From Spirochaetales bacterium (lineage in GTDB: Bacteria > Spirochaetota > Spirochaetia > DSM-2461), in NCBI GenBank assembly GCA_022360655.1, contig JAKSCK010000223.1:1-64000 (forward strand): DNA of 64,000 nucleotides, in the 5' to 3' direction. Each line of letters begins with the position of its first letter. Position 1 is the stretch's first letter. A program made the position numbers and the translations under genes. The notes under the pieces are model-generated. The model had not been told where the DNA came from. It saw only the letters and a list, made by a program, of their open reading frames with translations, and searched no databases. Below are positions 18,076 through 27,007 of the stretch, piece by piece.

Positions 18076-18236
18076 AGAACTATGATGCAGGGAACGGCCA
18101 CAAATGGATAGCCCGATGCCAAGACTCTGGAGGACTTGCCCTCTTGGGCTCCCACCGCTACGGTGTGGATTCAGATTTGGTAAAGAGATGGAGAAAATCT
18201 CTCAACCAAAAGCGATGACATCATCGGGAGAACATC

Positions 18237-20537
18237 ATGCCGGACATTCATCTTGCATTTCGTTTCCGTGTCAATCTTCATCATTCCGATCGAGGGGAAG
18301 GCCTTGATCAAGACGGAATTGGCAGGGACATAGACCACATACGGACCATTCTTCAAGACCTGGACACACTCAACACAGAAGGCATTCCTGTTCAGGCCAC
18401 ATGGAGCATTGAAAGTCACAACACTTTGGGACAACTCATTCCAAAACATGCTCCAGATCTTTTGGAATCCTGGCAACGCCGCGTTACGCAAAATCGTGAT
18501 GAGGTTGAAGCCGTTCATTGGAATCATGGGTTAATCTCTGCTATGAATCAGCAGGAATTTCTCAAAAGTCTGGAATGGGGCCAGTCCAATGCGGAAGATT
18601 CAGGAATTGCCAACCTCTTTCACCGCTGGGCTCCCGTTTTACGGCCACCAGAAGGCTTTCTCACATCAGCCCATATACCACTTTATGTTGAAGCAGGAAT
18701 TTCTGGACTCAGTTTCCCACAAAGTGACGACCTCATGGACTCACTGGAATCCGAGGGTCCAGAAGTAGAGACAGGGCTGATCCCCCATTACCTCAAAGAT
18801 CTACACACAGGGAAAAAGTTGCTCTACCTCCCCAGTTTTGGCCCCCAGGACATTGCACGTCATATGGGTTTGAAGCATTGGATTCGGAGCCTACTCAAAA
18901 AGCAAGGTGAGATGGCCCAAGTCCTTGTGATTGATGCCGATGTCACCGATCGTTTCTGGAAGGGCTATGGCACTCTTGGAGCTCTCAACCCCTCTGCAGG
19001 GGGATTGGCTCCTCTCATTCGAAGCATCGCTGATCTTGAAGGAGTGCATTTCTCCACCCCTTGGACGGCCATGCAAAAGATTCCCGCTGCAAAAACACTT
19101 TGCCTTCGAACCGATCATGGAGAAGGACGAAATCAGGACTACTGCTCTTGGTGTGAAAAACGGGAGAACACCCGTCTTTGGACGGGAATAGCAAAATCCC
19201 GACTCTTGGATTCCTGGCGTACAACTCTCTTAGGAGATTCGCTCCCACCAGGGAGTGAAGCCCTCGAAGAGGCTGCATTGAAAGCCCGCCTGGTAGCTTT
19301 GGACAGCCGGTACTATGGCCCCAGCAGTCCCCATCTCCATCAGAAACAGCTTACTGAGGGGGAAAAGCTCACTCATCTTGCCTATGAGCAATCTTCTCGA
19401 GCTCTCGCCGTGGCTCAGGACAATGCTCCAGAAGCACCATGCCCCATTCGATCTGCCGATGAACTTCTCCCCCCCGTCCTCTCAGAAAAGGGAGAATGGT
19501 CACTACCCACCATTGAAAGCCCTAATCGACGCCGGGTTCCTGGGGAAGCACCAGCCTTTGTTCGGGTGATGGATCAGCAACGCACCCTGATTTCAGGACG
19601 CACCCTTTTCACCCTGGAAACCGATGGCCGAATGAGTCTTGAGAATCAGGGCCATCATTACATCAATCCCCGTAGCTCCCGCCCCTCCCTTCGCTATGGT
19701 GGAAAAGAGGTGAATTTCACCCTCAAGGATTTCCTTCCTCCCATGGTGGTTTCTGAAGGATTGACACGAATGAGTCAGTCCATGGAAGCCAAACTGCCTG
19801 GAGGACCCACCGTTCAGTGGGATGGTGCATTCTACATGGGTGATGATCAACCTTGGGTGCTCTGTGATGTTCATGTTCGCTACCCTCGGACCGAGTGCAA
19901 AGAACGGAATCCCCAGAAGTCTCGCCGACTCATGCGTACTTGGGATAAGCGGTGGCAAGAGCTGCGTCCCTTAGAACTCGGGATTATTCCCCAAGAAACG
20001 GGAGAAAAAGGATACTCCTTGTGGAATAAAGATGCCTTTGGTTATTTGAATCATCACAGTCCCCTCAATACCCACCGGGGATGTTGGAACACCCATTTAT
20101 CCCTGCCTTGGTTGGCTCTCTCCAAGAATAACCGAGGACTCTTGCTGGGAACCACGCCTCAATGGGAAAGCAATTTTGCCTGTGCTCCCCTGCGTTACAC
20201 AGGTAAACGCTCAGATGATCTGAAAATCAATCCCTTTGGGGTCTATCATTCCAAAAAACTCTCCAACTCATTCAATGGGAACGCGGATCAACACCAAGAG
20301 TCGGGAGCCCCATCCTACAATGGAGAGGAGCAACGAATTGTGGTGCTTCTCATTCCCTATGAGGGAGAACAGCCACCAGAACAATACACCAAAATTTTAG
20401 ATGAGTTTGCCGCCCCTTCTTGGACTGGGAGTATTCCCTGGGGAAATCAAACCATTCCACCTTCAAAGAATAATGGAACAGAGGAACCTGAACCGCTTCC
20501 ACCTGGAACCATTCCTCTCTACGCCAAAACAGGTTAA
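18237..20537 (+). CDS. putative (beta/alpha)-barrel glycosidase-like protein (GH38/GH57 or deacetylase-like)
   Basis: 766 aa with no signal peptide. The first ~330 residues look like the polysaccharide deacetylase/GH57/GH38 barrel group: a strand with HLAFRFRVN, a TWSIES segment, EVEAVHWNHGLIS, and later CLRTDHGEG. The C-terminal ~430 residues are beta-rich with many W, Y and G residues, as in the C-terminal domains of alpha-mannosidase-like enzymes. I cannot assign catalytic residues with confidence, so the enzyme class is a guess. Start ATG 18237 has GGAG upstream. The TAA stop is embedded in the flank of the downstream hairpin. Confidence 0.6.
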   Translation: MPDIHLAFRFRVNLHHSDRGEGLDQDGIGRDIDHIRTILQDLDTLNTEGIPVQATWSIESHNTLGQLIPKHAPDLLESWQRRVTQNRDEVEAVHWNHGLISAMNQQEFLKSLEWGQSNAEDSGIANLFHRWAPVLRPPEGFLTSAHIPLYVEAGISGLSFPQSDDLMDSLESEGPEVETGLIPHYLKDLHTGKKLLYLPSFGPQDIARHMGLKHWIRSLLKKQGEMAQVLVIDADVTDRFWKGYGTLGALNPSAGGLAPLIRSIADLEGVHFSTPWTAMQKIPAAKTLCLRTDHGEGRNQDYCSWCEKRENTRLWTGIAKSRLLDSWRTTLLGDSLPPGSEALEEAALKARLVALDSRYYGPSSPHLHQKQLTEGEKLTHLAYEQSSRALAVAQDNAPEAPCPIRSADELLPPVLSEKGEWSLPTIESPNRRRVPGEAPAFVRVMDQQRTLISGRTLFTLETDGRMSLENQGHHYINPRSSRPSLRYGGKEVNFTLKDFLPPMVVSEGLTRMSQSMEAKLPGGPTVQWDGAFYMGDDQPWVLCDVHVRYPRTECKERNPQKSRRLMRTWDKRWQELRPLELGIIPQETGEKGYSLWNKDAFGYLNHHSPLNTHRGCWNTHLSLPWLALSKNNRGLLLGTTPQWESNFACAPLRYTGKRSDDLKINPFGVYHSKKLSNSFNGNADQHQESGAPSYNGEEQRIVVLLIPYEGEQPPEQYTKILDEFAAPSWTGSIPWGNQTIPPSKNNGTEEPEPLPPGTIPLYAKTG

Positions 20538-20568
20538 ATCGACCCCTTGGAATGCCATTCCAAGGGGT
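20536..20568. terminator. hairpin with the AAATCGACCCC flank, between converging genes
   Basis: A 12-bp stem (20542-20553 with 20557-20568, loop GCC) starts within a few bases of the plus-strand stop; the stop codon TAA is part of the shared flank. There is no U-tract on the plus strand. On the minus strand it ends in GGGGTCGATTTAA. Confidence 0.65.
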
Positions 20569-20579
20569 GAAGAACAAGG

Positions 20580-20608
20580 CTTCCTCCCTCCTGATGGATG
20601 GGAGGAAG
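20580..20608. terminator. second hairpin between converging genes
   Basis: CTTCCTCCC (20580-20588) pairs with GGGAGGAAG (20600-20608), a 9-bp stem with an 11-nt loop, 22 nt beyond the nucleoside phosphorylase stop. Probably terminates the minus-strand gene. Confidence 0.5.
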
Positions 20609-20630
20609 GCAGAGGCATTTCTCCAAAAGT

Positions 20631-21458
20631 TTAGGCCGGAATCTGACGGATGAAGGCGGAGAGCCAGCGTCCTAAATCGGCTGAAGCAGCTTGCGCCGTG
20701 GCCAACACCCGTTCATGTGAGTGTTTATGGGCCTGAATTCCCGTGGCCATATTGGTGATGCAAGACACCGCAAAACATTGCATGCCCGCATGATTAGCCG
20801 CAATGGTTTCCGGCACAGTGGACATGCCCACAGCATCGGCACCCATGTTGGCAATCGAACGAATCTCAGCCGCAGTCTCAAAGTACGGACCTGGGAAACC
20901 AGCATACACACCCTTGGCTGGAGAAAGCCCCAGAGATTCTGCACAATTCTCTGCCAAAGCAATCAACTCAAGCGAGTAAGGTTCGCTCATATCCGGGAAA
21001 CGAGGTCCTAATCGCTCATCATTGGCCCCAATCAAAGGATTTGAGGGAGCCAGATTGATAAAATCTTCAATAATCATCAAAGTGCCTGGTTCAAAGCTCC
21101 GGTTAATTCCCCCACAGGCATTGGTAATCACCATGGTATCCACCCCAATGAGCCGCATCATATAGGTGGGAAAGGCCACCTGCTTCATGGTGTAACCCTC
21201 ATAAAAATGGGGGCGCCCTTCCATCATGGCCACACGGTGATTTCCCAGCACACCCACCGTCAACTGCCCTGCATGTCCACTCACAGTGGACACAGGGTAA
21301 TGAGGAATCTCACTGTAGGGGATGGACACTGTATCGCTCATCTCCTGCACCAATCCTCCCAGACCAGAACCAAGCACCGCGGCAATCTTGGGAATGTCTC
21401 CAATTCGCTCCTTCACATAGGAGGCCGCCTCATTCAATTGACTATAGTAATCACTCAT
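20631..21458 (-). CDS. punA: purine nucleoside phosphorylase
   Basis: 275 aa, close to trimeric PNPs (about 270). Converts purine nucleosides + phosphate to base + ribose-1-phosphate for salvage. Motifs: the phosphate-binding loop LGSGLGGL, SGHAGQL, MEGRPHFYEGY, the NACGGIN substrate loop, GFPGPYFETAAEI and VGMSTVPE. I use ATG 21458, which has GGAG about 10 nt upstream; in-frame ATG codons up to 21497 lack one. Single-gene unit, converging with the glycosidase-like gene and divergent from the Omp85-like gene. Confidence 0.94.
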   Translation of the reverse strand: MSDYYSQLNEAASYVKERIGDIPKIAAVLGSGLGGLVQEMSDTVSIPYSEIPHYPVSTVSGHAGQLTVGVLGNHRVAMMEGRPHFYEGYTMKQVAFPTYMMRLIGVDTMVITNACGGINRSFEPGTLMIIEDFINLAPSNPLIGANDERLGPRFPDMSEPYSLELIALAENCAESLGLSPAKGVYAGFPGPYFETAAEIRSIANMGADAVGMSTVPETIAANHAGMQCFAVSCITNMATGIQAHKHSHERVLATAQAASADLGRWLSAFIRQIPA

Positions 21459-21757
21459 CTTCTTTTTACTCCATTCAAATTGGGCCATTATTATCAATGC
21501 TTGGGCCCTCTCCGACCAGAGTATGATTCAGAAAAACAGAAAATTCCCATACAAAGGCCCATAGTGCCTGATTTCACGAAGAACTCGAAAAAAAGAACGG
21601 GAGTCTCTCCCTCATTTGATTTCTTCGAACAGATGAATAGCATTCATTTTTAGCCGGTTCTCAAAAAGTGATGGTTCTACGGTTTCGCCCATGACCGGCA
21701 CACCCCAGCAAAAGACTCAGAATGAGAACACTGGGGTTGATTGAAAGGAATCGATTC

Positions 21758-23110
21758 ATGGGAATATATAAGCCCATTTTTCTCCTCATGCTTCTTTTTG
21801 TTTCCATTCCAAGCCTCTTTGCTCAGCTCCTAGAGGAGGAAACTCGCCCTCCCACTATTGAAGTGGAAAGCGTGCGCTTCATGGTGGAAGGGGGCAACAC
21901 CCGTCCTCAAGCTCTTGCCCGATGGACGGATGTCAAAGAAGGACAGCGCTATGCCAGCCTGGAGGAACTTCAGCAAGCGGTGGATAAGGATGTGCAGGAT
22001 CTGGTCAACCGGAGAATCTTTCTGGATGTTCGGGCCGATGTGGTCCCTGGGGAACAACCAGGAGATTATCAGGTGACCTACCACATTGAAGATGGATTCA
22101 CATTCATCCCTGTTCCCCTCCCCCTCTATGATTCCAATACCGGTGGGGTTCAAATCCTCTATGTGCAAATTTGGGACAATGCCCTGGGTACCATGGCCGA
22201 TTGGTTTTCTCTTGTGAACATCACCGTTCGAAAAAACTCTGCGGGAAAGGTGGTGGCCGGTCCTTGGCTCTTTGCCCCTCGCATCAACAACATCCGCACC
22301 GGTGATTTCATCTTTGGTGTGGGTTTTGATCAGGAACGGGTCATCACCAAACGGTACAAGGACAACACCCTCTCCGCCGATTATCAGTACGACCGCTCGG
22401 CCTTTCTTTTTTCCACAGAGTTTCAATTTCCACGCAATGACGATTGGTCATACACCGTGGAACCCGGCGCGGAATTCCGCTACAGCTACAAGGACTATTT
22501 AGGAAGCGGTGGATTTGAACGCATCCGCTTTGATGGAGGGATTCGTCATAAATTGGCCTTTGACAATGTGGACACCCTCAACAATGCCCGGACAGGAATC
22601 AAAGCGGAGCTTTCCAACACCCTCCGGGTGATAGAGGCCGATGGTCAATGGCGGCCCGCAGCGGACATTGGAGCTTCCATGGCCGTGTACTTCTCCTTTG
22701 GTCCCCAGGGATGGTTCACCTACTATGGGCGAGTCAAAGCCCTCACCGTGTTCAATGATACCTATGACAATCTCGGAGAGAATCTCCGGGGCATCACCGA
22801 TGCCACCATGGATGGAAAATACGGTCTTTTTTTCAACAACACCCTGGGAATTCGGGTCTGGAAATGGAAAGGCGTGTGGGATTTACAGATTCATCCCTTC
22901 TTTGATGTGGGTTTTGTGCTAGATGAGCAGGGTTGGACAGGAGGTTGGACACCTCTCCGCCGTTCAACTGGAGCAGATGTTCTGCTGTTTATAGAAAAGG
23001 TTCCGAATCTGTCGTTCCGCTTCACCTGGGGTGTGGATTTGGAGTCCACCACTCCCTGGGGAGATGACAACAAAACGGAGTTTATTGTGCGGTATGCCTA
23101 TAGTTACTAA
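21758..23110 (+). CDS. Omp85-like outer membrane protein with one POTRA domain
   Basis: 450 aa. Signal peptide (about 1-23, ending SLFAQ), a short POTRA-like module (about 30-110, with EGQRYASLEELQQAVDKDVQDL and RRIFLDV), then alternating aromatic/polar strands ending in VRYAYSY, an aromatic C-terminus of the kind recognised by the BAM machinery. It is much shorter than BamA (about 800 aa, five POTRA). It could be a small Omp85 member such as a secretion or assembly pore. Start ATG 21758 has AAGGAA 7 nt upstream. Confidence 0.68.
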   Translation: MGIYKPIFLLMLLFVSIPSLFAQLLEEETRPPTIEVESVRFMVEGGNTRPQALARWTDVKEGQRYASLEELQQAVDKDVQDLVNRRIFLDVRADVVPGEQPGDYQVTYHIEDGFTFIPVPLPLYDSNTGGVQILYVQIWDNALGTMADWFSLVNITVRKNSAGKVVAGPWLFAPRINNIRTGDFIFGVGFDQERVITKRYKDNTLSADYQYDRSAFLFSTEFQFPRNDDWSYTVEPGAEFRYSYKDYLGSGGFERIRFDGGIRHKLAFDNVDTLNNARTGIKAELSNTLRVIEADGQWRPAADIGASMAVYFSFGPQGWFTYYGRVKALTVFNDTYDNLGENLRGITDATMDGKYGLFFNNTLGIRVWKWKGVWDLQIHPFFDVGFVLDEQGWTGGWTPLRRSTGADVLLFIEKVPNLSFRFTWGVDLESTTPWGDDNKTEFIVRYAYSY

Positions 23111-23169
23111 TCTAAACCGACCCCCAAAGGCCCTTCCCCGCGATTTTCTGGGTTTGAGGCCTTGGGGGT
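23111..23169. terminator. hairpin with the TCTAAACCGACCCCC flank, between converging genes
   Basis: ACCCCCAA (23120-23127) pairs with TTGGGGGT (23162-23169), extended by GGCC/GGCC with one bulge, around a 25-nt loop. The flank begins directly after the plus-strand stop. It serves the Omp85-like gene and possibly tyrS. Confidence 0.65.
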
Positions 23170-23181
23170 GTGGGAATGGAA

Positions 23182-24411
23182 TTATGAAGTGACCACCACC
23201 CGGAAGAATCGCTTCTTACCGGCCTTGAGCATCACCTCACCCTCTTGAATGGCATCGGCACCAATGAGCGCATCCACATCATCAATCTTTGCATCATTCA
23301 CCCGGGCACCGCCCTGCTGAACCAAACGCCGTGCCTCGCTCTTGGAAGCACACAATTCGGTTCGAGCAAATAAATCCAAGATATTGATGCCGGCTTCAAA
23401 GTCTGCCTGGGGAATCTCACATGAGGGCATGCCGCTTTTGTCACCACCGCCCACAAAGGCGGCTTTCGCGGCTTCCCGGGCTTTGATGGCTTCCTCTTCA
23501 CCATGAAGAAGTTTGGTCACCTCATAAGCCAGACGCTCTTTGGAGGCATTGATGGCCGAACCTTCGGCCGCGCCAAGGGCTTTGCACTCCTCCACAGGGA
23601 GGAAGGTGAAGGTGAGGAAGAATCGTTCCACATCAGCATCGGGAACATTGCGCCAGTACTGGTAGAAATCATATACGGGGGTCATCTCTGGGTTCAGGAA
23701 GAGAGCGCCTTTTTCCGTTTTACCCATTTTTTTTCCATCAGAACGGGCAATCAGGGGGAAGGTTAACCCATAGGTTTCCGCCCCTTCTGTTCGACGAATC
23801 AATTCCATACCGGCCACAATGTTGCCCCATTGATCGTCCCCGCCTATCTGCAATACACAGCCTTCCCGACGGTAGAGCTCCAAGAAGTCATAGGATTGAA
23901 GCAACTGGTAATTGAATTCAATGAAGGAAAGTCCCTTCTCCAAACGCTGTTTATAGGCCTCAAAGGTGAGCATGCGGTTCACACTGAAATGACGGCCAAT
24001 GTCTCGGAGAAAATCAATGTAATTCAGTGGAGCCAGCCAATCAGCATTGTTGGCCAGCATGGCATCTGTTCCCTCAAAGTCAATGAGTTTGGCCAACTGG
24101 GGCTTCTGCGCTTCAATATTTTCCGCAATCTGCTCATAGCTAATCATTTTTCGCATTTCGGTTTTCCCCGAAGGGTCGCCAATACGAGCAGTTCCGCCTC
24201 CCATCAGAATGATGGGTTGATGACCAGCCTTCTGCAAATGAGCCGAGGCATAGATGGGAACCAAATGACCGATGTGCATGGACGGACCGGTGGGATCCAC
24301 TCCAATATAGAATTTCTGGGGGCCTTCGGCCAATTTGGCCCTCAGTCCTTCTTCGTCGGTGCACTGCTTGAAGAATCCGCGCTCCTTGAGCACGTCCAAT
24401 GCGTCTCTCAT
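23182..24411 (-). CDS. tyrS: tyrosyl-tRNA synthetase
   Basis: 409 aa. Charges tRNA-Tyr. Class I motifs: HIGHL in PSMHIGHLVPIYA, the GDDQWGN tyrosine-site segment, and KMGKT as the KMSKS loop; an S4 RNA-binding domain occupies the last ~65 residues (LCASKSEARRLVQQGGARVN). ATG 24411 has AGAGG 7 nt upstream; the open frame continues to 24519 but those residues are not part of the family. It is the last of the minus-strand genes before the convergent terminator. Confidence 0.96.
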   Translation of the reverse strand: MRDALDVLKERGFFKQCTDEEGLRAKLAEGPQKFYIGVDPTGPSMHIGHLVPIYASAHLQKAGHQPIILMGGGTARIGDPSGKTEMRKMISYEQIAENIEAQKPQLAKLIDFEGTDAMLANNADWLAPLNYIDFLRDIGRHFSVNRMLTFEAYKQRLEKGLSFIEFNYQLLQSYDFLELYRREGCVLQIGGDDQWGNIVAGMELIRRTEGAETYGLTFPLIARSDGKKMGKTEKGALFLNPEMTPVYDFYQYWRNVPDADVERFFLTFTFLPVEECKALGAAEGSAINASKERLAYEVTKLLHGEEEAIKAREAAKAAFVGGGDKSGMPSCEIPQADFEAGINILDLFARTELCASKSEARRLVQQGGARVNDAKIDDVDALIGADAIQEGEVMLKAGKKRFFRVVVTS

Positions 24412-24540
24412 ACTATGCCTCTTATGCAAGAATATGGCCGCCATTTTAGCGGGATGAGGAGATTCTGGAAACGGTGGCAATAAACTTTTCTCTTCATCAG
24501 AACACAGATTCATACCCAAGGCTGTGCCTCAAGAGTCAGG

Positions 24541-24557
24541 GCCCCTGAGGCAGGGGC
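24541..24557 (-). terminator. hairpin downstream of the TraB/GumN gene
   Basis: GCCCCTG (24541-24547) pairs with CAGGGGC (24551-24557), loop AGG, about 60 nt past the stop of the minus-strand gene. There is no strong U-tract. Confidence 0.5.
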
Positions 24558-24616
24558 TCTCAAACCCATCACCAACGAAAGAAAACCGCCAAGGAAAAGT
24601 GTTGCGTAATTCCCCG

Positions 24617-25519
24617 CTAAAAATCAGAGGAATAGAGGCGTTTCACTGTCAAACCCTGTTCTTCAAGAAGGGCTGGGATGCCTTGCTCTCCAAGAAAATG
24701 CCCACAACCAACGGCCATCAGCACAGTGCCAGCAAGAGTGTTAAGATATTCCACGGCCTTATCGGCCATGACATGGTTGCGTTGAAAGAGCAGGATCTGG
24801 GCCATGGTTGGAGATTTCAGTTCTTCCATTTCCAGGGTGAGCTGTTCTAAATCCCCCTCCTGCCAAACCTCCACCATTCGCTCCAGTTCTTCCTGAAAAT
24901 TCTGCCCCTCATTTAAACTGGCACGGATAAGACCAATTTGATCTTTCAAGGAAAGACTGGCCAGGGCCCGAACCTGGGCATCCACCCCTTCCACCTCTAA
25001 AACTTGGGCTTGTGAGGCCTGCTGGAACAGCCATTGTTCATGCCCATCACCCAATCCCGTATTGGCAAATTGCCCCGCTTCTATCAGAGCAAAATTGAGG
25101 GCCCAGGGACGAAGCTGTTTGAATTGATTCCAGGAAGATGCGCCAAAAAAATCTTTAACATCATGAAGTAACTGGGGAGGGAGATCATCCTCCACAGATT
25201 TTCCTTGCGGATACATCCCCTTAGTTTGGAGTAGAGTAACCATACGATCAGCGGAATCCTTTGTGGATATATCAACTTCCAAAGCCAGGTAATCCGCCAT
25301 GGTTGCCACACGATAATAGGGAAAAGCATGAGTGAAGGAAGAGGGAAGAATATGAATGGTTCCCATGAGGTAGAGGGTGGTGTCCTCATCCTCAATACTC
25401 CAAAGCATGAGAGGCGACTCTTCCGGATTCTCGGAACCAAGAACCGGAAGAGTGATTGTAATGAAGATGGTGAAGCAGAAGGTGATAAAAAATCGCCTCC
25501 TGCCCATAAATGTTTTCAT
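24617..25519 (-). CDS. TraB/GumN (Tiki-like) family exported protein
   Basis: 300 aa with a signal peptide (about 8-28). Family motifs: LMGTIHIL at the start of the mature domain and VGCGHFLGEQGIPALL near the C-terminus, the two GxxH elements that in Tiki-type enzymes contribute to a metalloprotease site. Substrate unknown. The start ATG 25519 overlaps the glyS stop (TGATG), so it is coupled to glycyl-tRNA synthetase translation. Despite the family name this has nothing to do with plasmid TraB conjugation proteins. Confidence 0.82.
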   Translation of the reverse strand: MKTFMGRRRFFITFCFTIFITITLPVLGSENPEESPLMLWSIEDEDTTLYLMGTIHILPSSFTHAFPYYRVATMADYLALEVDISTKDSADRMVTLLQTKGMYPQGKSVEDDLPPQLLHDVKDFFGASSWNQFKQLRPWALNFALIEAGQFANTGLGDGHEQWLFQQASQAQVLEVEGVDAQVRALASLSLKDQIGLIRASLNEGQNFQEELERMVEVWQEGDLEQLTLEMEELKSPTMAQILLFQRNHVMADKAVEYLNTLAGTVLMAVGCGHFLGEQGIPALLEEQGLTVKRLYSSDF

Positions 25520-26910
25520 CAAACGCGTTTGTAATTGCGAATTTCTTTGCGGATTCGTTCAGCCAAACCGTCCAAAGGAATGCGAACCTGTTCCATGGAA
25601 TCCCGGAACCGCAGAGTGACAGTTTTCTCCTCTTTGGTTTCATAGTCCACCGTGATGCAGAAGGGAGTACCAATCTCATCCATACGGCGGTAGCGTCGGC
25701 CAATGGCTCCCCCTTGGTCATAGAAGGTGGCAAAGTCTTCCCGAAGTTCTTTTTCCAGTCCCTGAGCCAGTTCGGCCAAGCCATCTTTCTTCACCAAGGG
25801 CAAAACGGCCACAGTGATGGGAGCAATGGAAGGATGGAAATGAAGAACTGTACGGATATCATCCTTACCGTTCTTGTCTTCCCCGATTTTCTCCTCATGA
25901 TAGGCATCCATGAGGGTTACCAGAACACTTCGGGTGAGACCTGAGGAGGTTTCAATCACATAGGGGACATAGCGGGAATTATCGGTGGGATCAAGATAGT
26001 TGATTTCCTTACCGCAGTACTCCCCATGACGTCCCAGGTCAAAATCGGTTCGAGAATGGATTCCTTCTAGCTCCTGCCAGCCAAAGGGGTATTCATACTC
26101 AATATCAAAGGCAGCTTTGGCATAGTGGGCCAACTCATCGGGACCATGAGCCTCAAAGCGTAAACGATCAGGATTAATCCCCAACCGGTCAATGTACCAG
26201 GCCATCCGAGCCGCTTTCCATTCTTCGAAAGATTCGTCTTCTGTACCAGGTTTTACAAAATACTGCATTTCCATCTGCTCAAATTCACAGGTACGGAAAA
26301 TGAAGTTCTTGGTGGTGATTTCATTCCGGAACGCTTTCCCCACCTGAGCAATGCCAAAGGGAATCTGCACGCGGGTGGTGTCCACAACATTTTTGAAGTT
26401 CACAAAAATGCCCTGTGCCGTTTCTGGGCGGAGGTAAATCACCGAACCAGAATCGGCCACAGGTCCCATGTGTGTGGTGAACATCAGATTGAATTGACGG
26501 GGTTCAGTCAGTTCCCCCCCACATTCTGGACAGACTTTGGATTCAAGAGCCTCAGGAGCCAGATGGTCTTCCCGGAAACGGCTCTTGCATTTTTTACAGT
26601 CCACCAATGGATCAGAGAAATTCTCCACATGTCCTGAAGCTTCCCAAGTCCGGGGATGCATCATGATGGCCGCATCCAATCCAACAATATTGTCATGACG
26701 GCGCACCATCTCGGTCCACCAGGCATTCTGAATGTTCTTCTTTAACTCCACACCCAAGGGACCATAGTCCCAAGTGGCAGAGAGTCCTCCATAAATCTCA
26801 CTGGAGGGGTACACAAAACCTCGGCGCTTACAGAGTGAGACAATCTTGTCCATGGATGCGCCATGTTCGTTGCTGATGGTATTCGCTTTCGCTTTTTTTT
26901 CTTTGGCCAT
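25519..26910 (-). CDS. glyS: glycyl-tRNA synthetase, homodimeric type
   Basis: 463 aa single-chain class II enzyme (eukaryote/archaea-like alpha2 type, not the alpha/beta GlyQ-GlyS type). Motifs: GFVYPSSEIYGG at the N-terminus, a zinc-ribbon insertion with CKKCKS and CPECGG, motif 2 around AFRNEIT, and motif 3 IETSSGLTRSVL; the anticodon-binding domain follows (about 365-463). ATG 26910 has AAGGA 8 nt upstream. It is followed by the coupled TraB/GumN gene and preceded, 97 nt away, by gltX. Confidence 0.96.
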   Translation of the reverse strand: MAKEKKAKANTISNEHGASMDKIVSLCKRRGFVYPSSEIYGGLSATWDYGPLGVELKKNIQNAWWTEMVRRHDNIVGLDAAIMMHPRTWEASGHVENFSDPLVDCKKCKSRFREDHLAPEALESKVCPECGGELTEPRQFNLMFTTHMGPVADSGSVIYLRPETAQGIFVNFKNVVDTTRVQIPFGIAQVGKAFRNEITTKNFIFRTCEFEQMEMQYFVKPGTEDESFEEWKAARMAWYIDRLGINPDRLRFEAHGPDELAHYAKAAFDIEYEYPFGWQELEGIHSRTDFDLGRHGEYCGKEINYLDPTDNSRYVPYVIETSSGLTRSVLVTLMDAYHEEKIGEDKNGKDDIRTVLHFHPSIAPITVAVLPLVKKDGLAELAQGLEKELREDFATFYDQGGAIGRRYRRMDEIGTPFCITVDYETKEEKTVTLRFRDSMEQVRIPLDGLAERIRKEIRNYKRV

Positions 26911-27007
26911 GAGAAAATCCTTCTCGGATGTATGTGTCGGGTTACGCTATCACGTCCCCCCAAAGGCGAGCAAGCCAGGAGGGAAGGACGCCCATTATCC
27001 TGTCAAC

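Noticed and set aside
24617-25519. Conjugation gene (plasmid TraB)
   Set aside because: The motifs are those of the TraB/GumN/Tiki family, and the neighbours are tRNA synthetases, not transfer genes.
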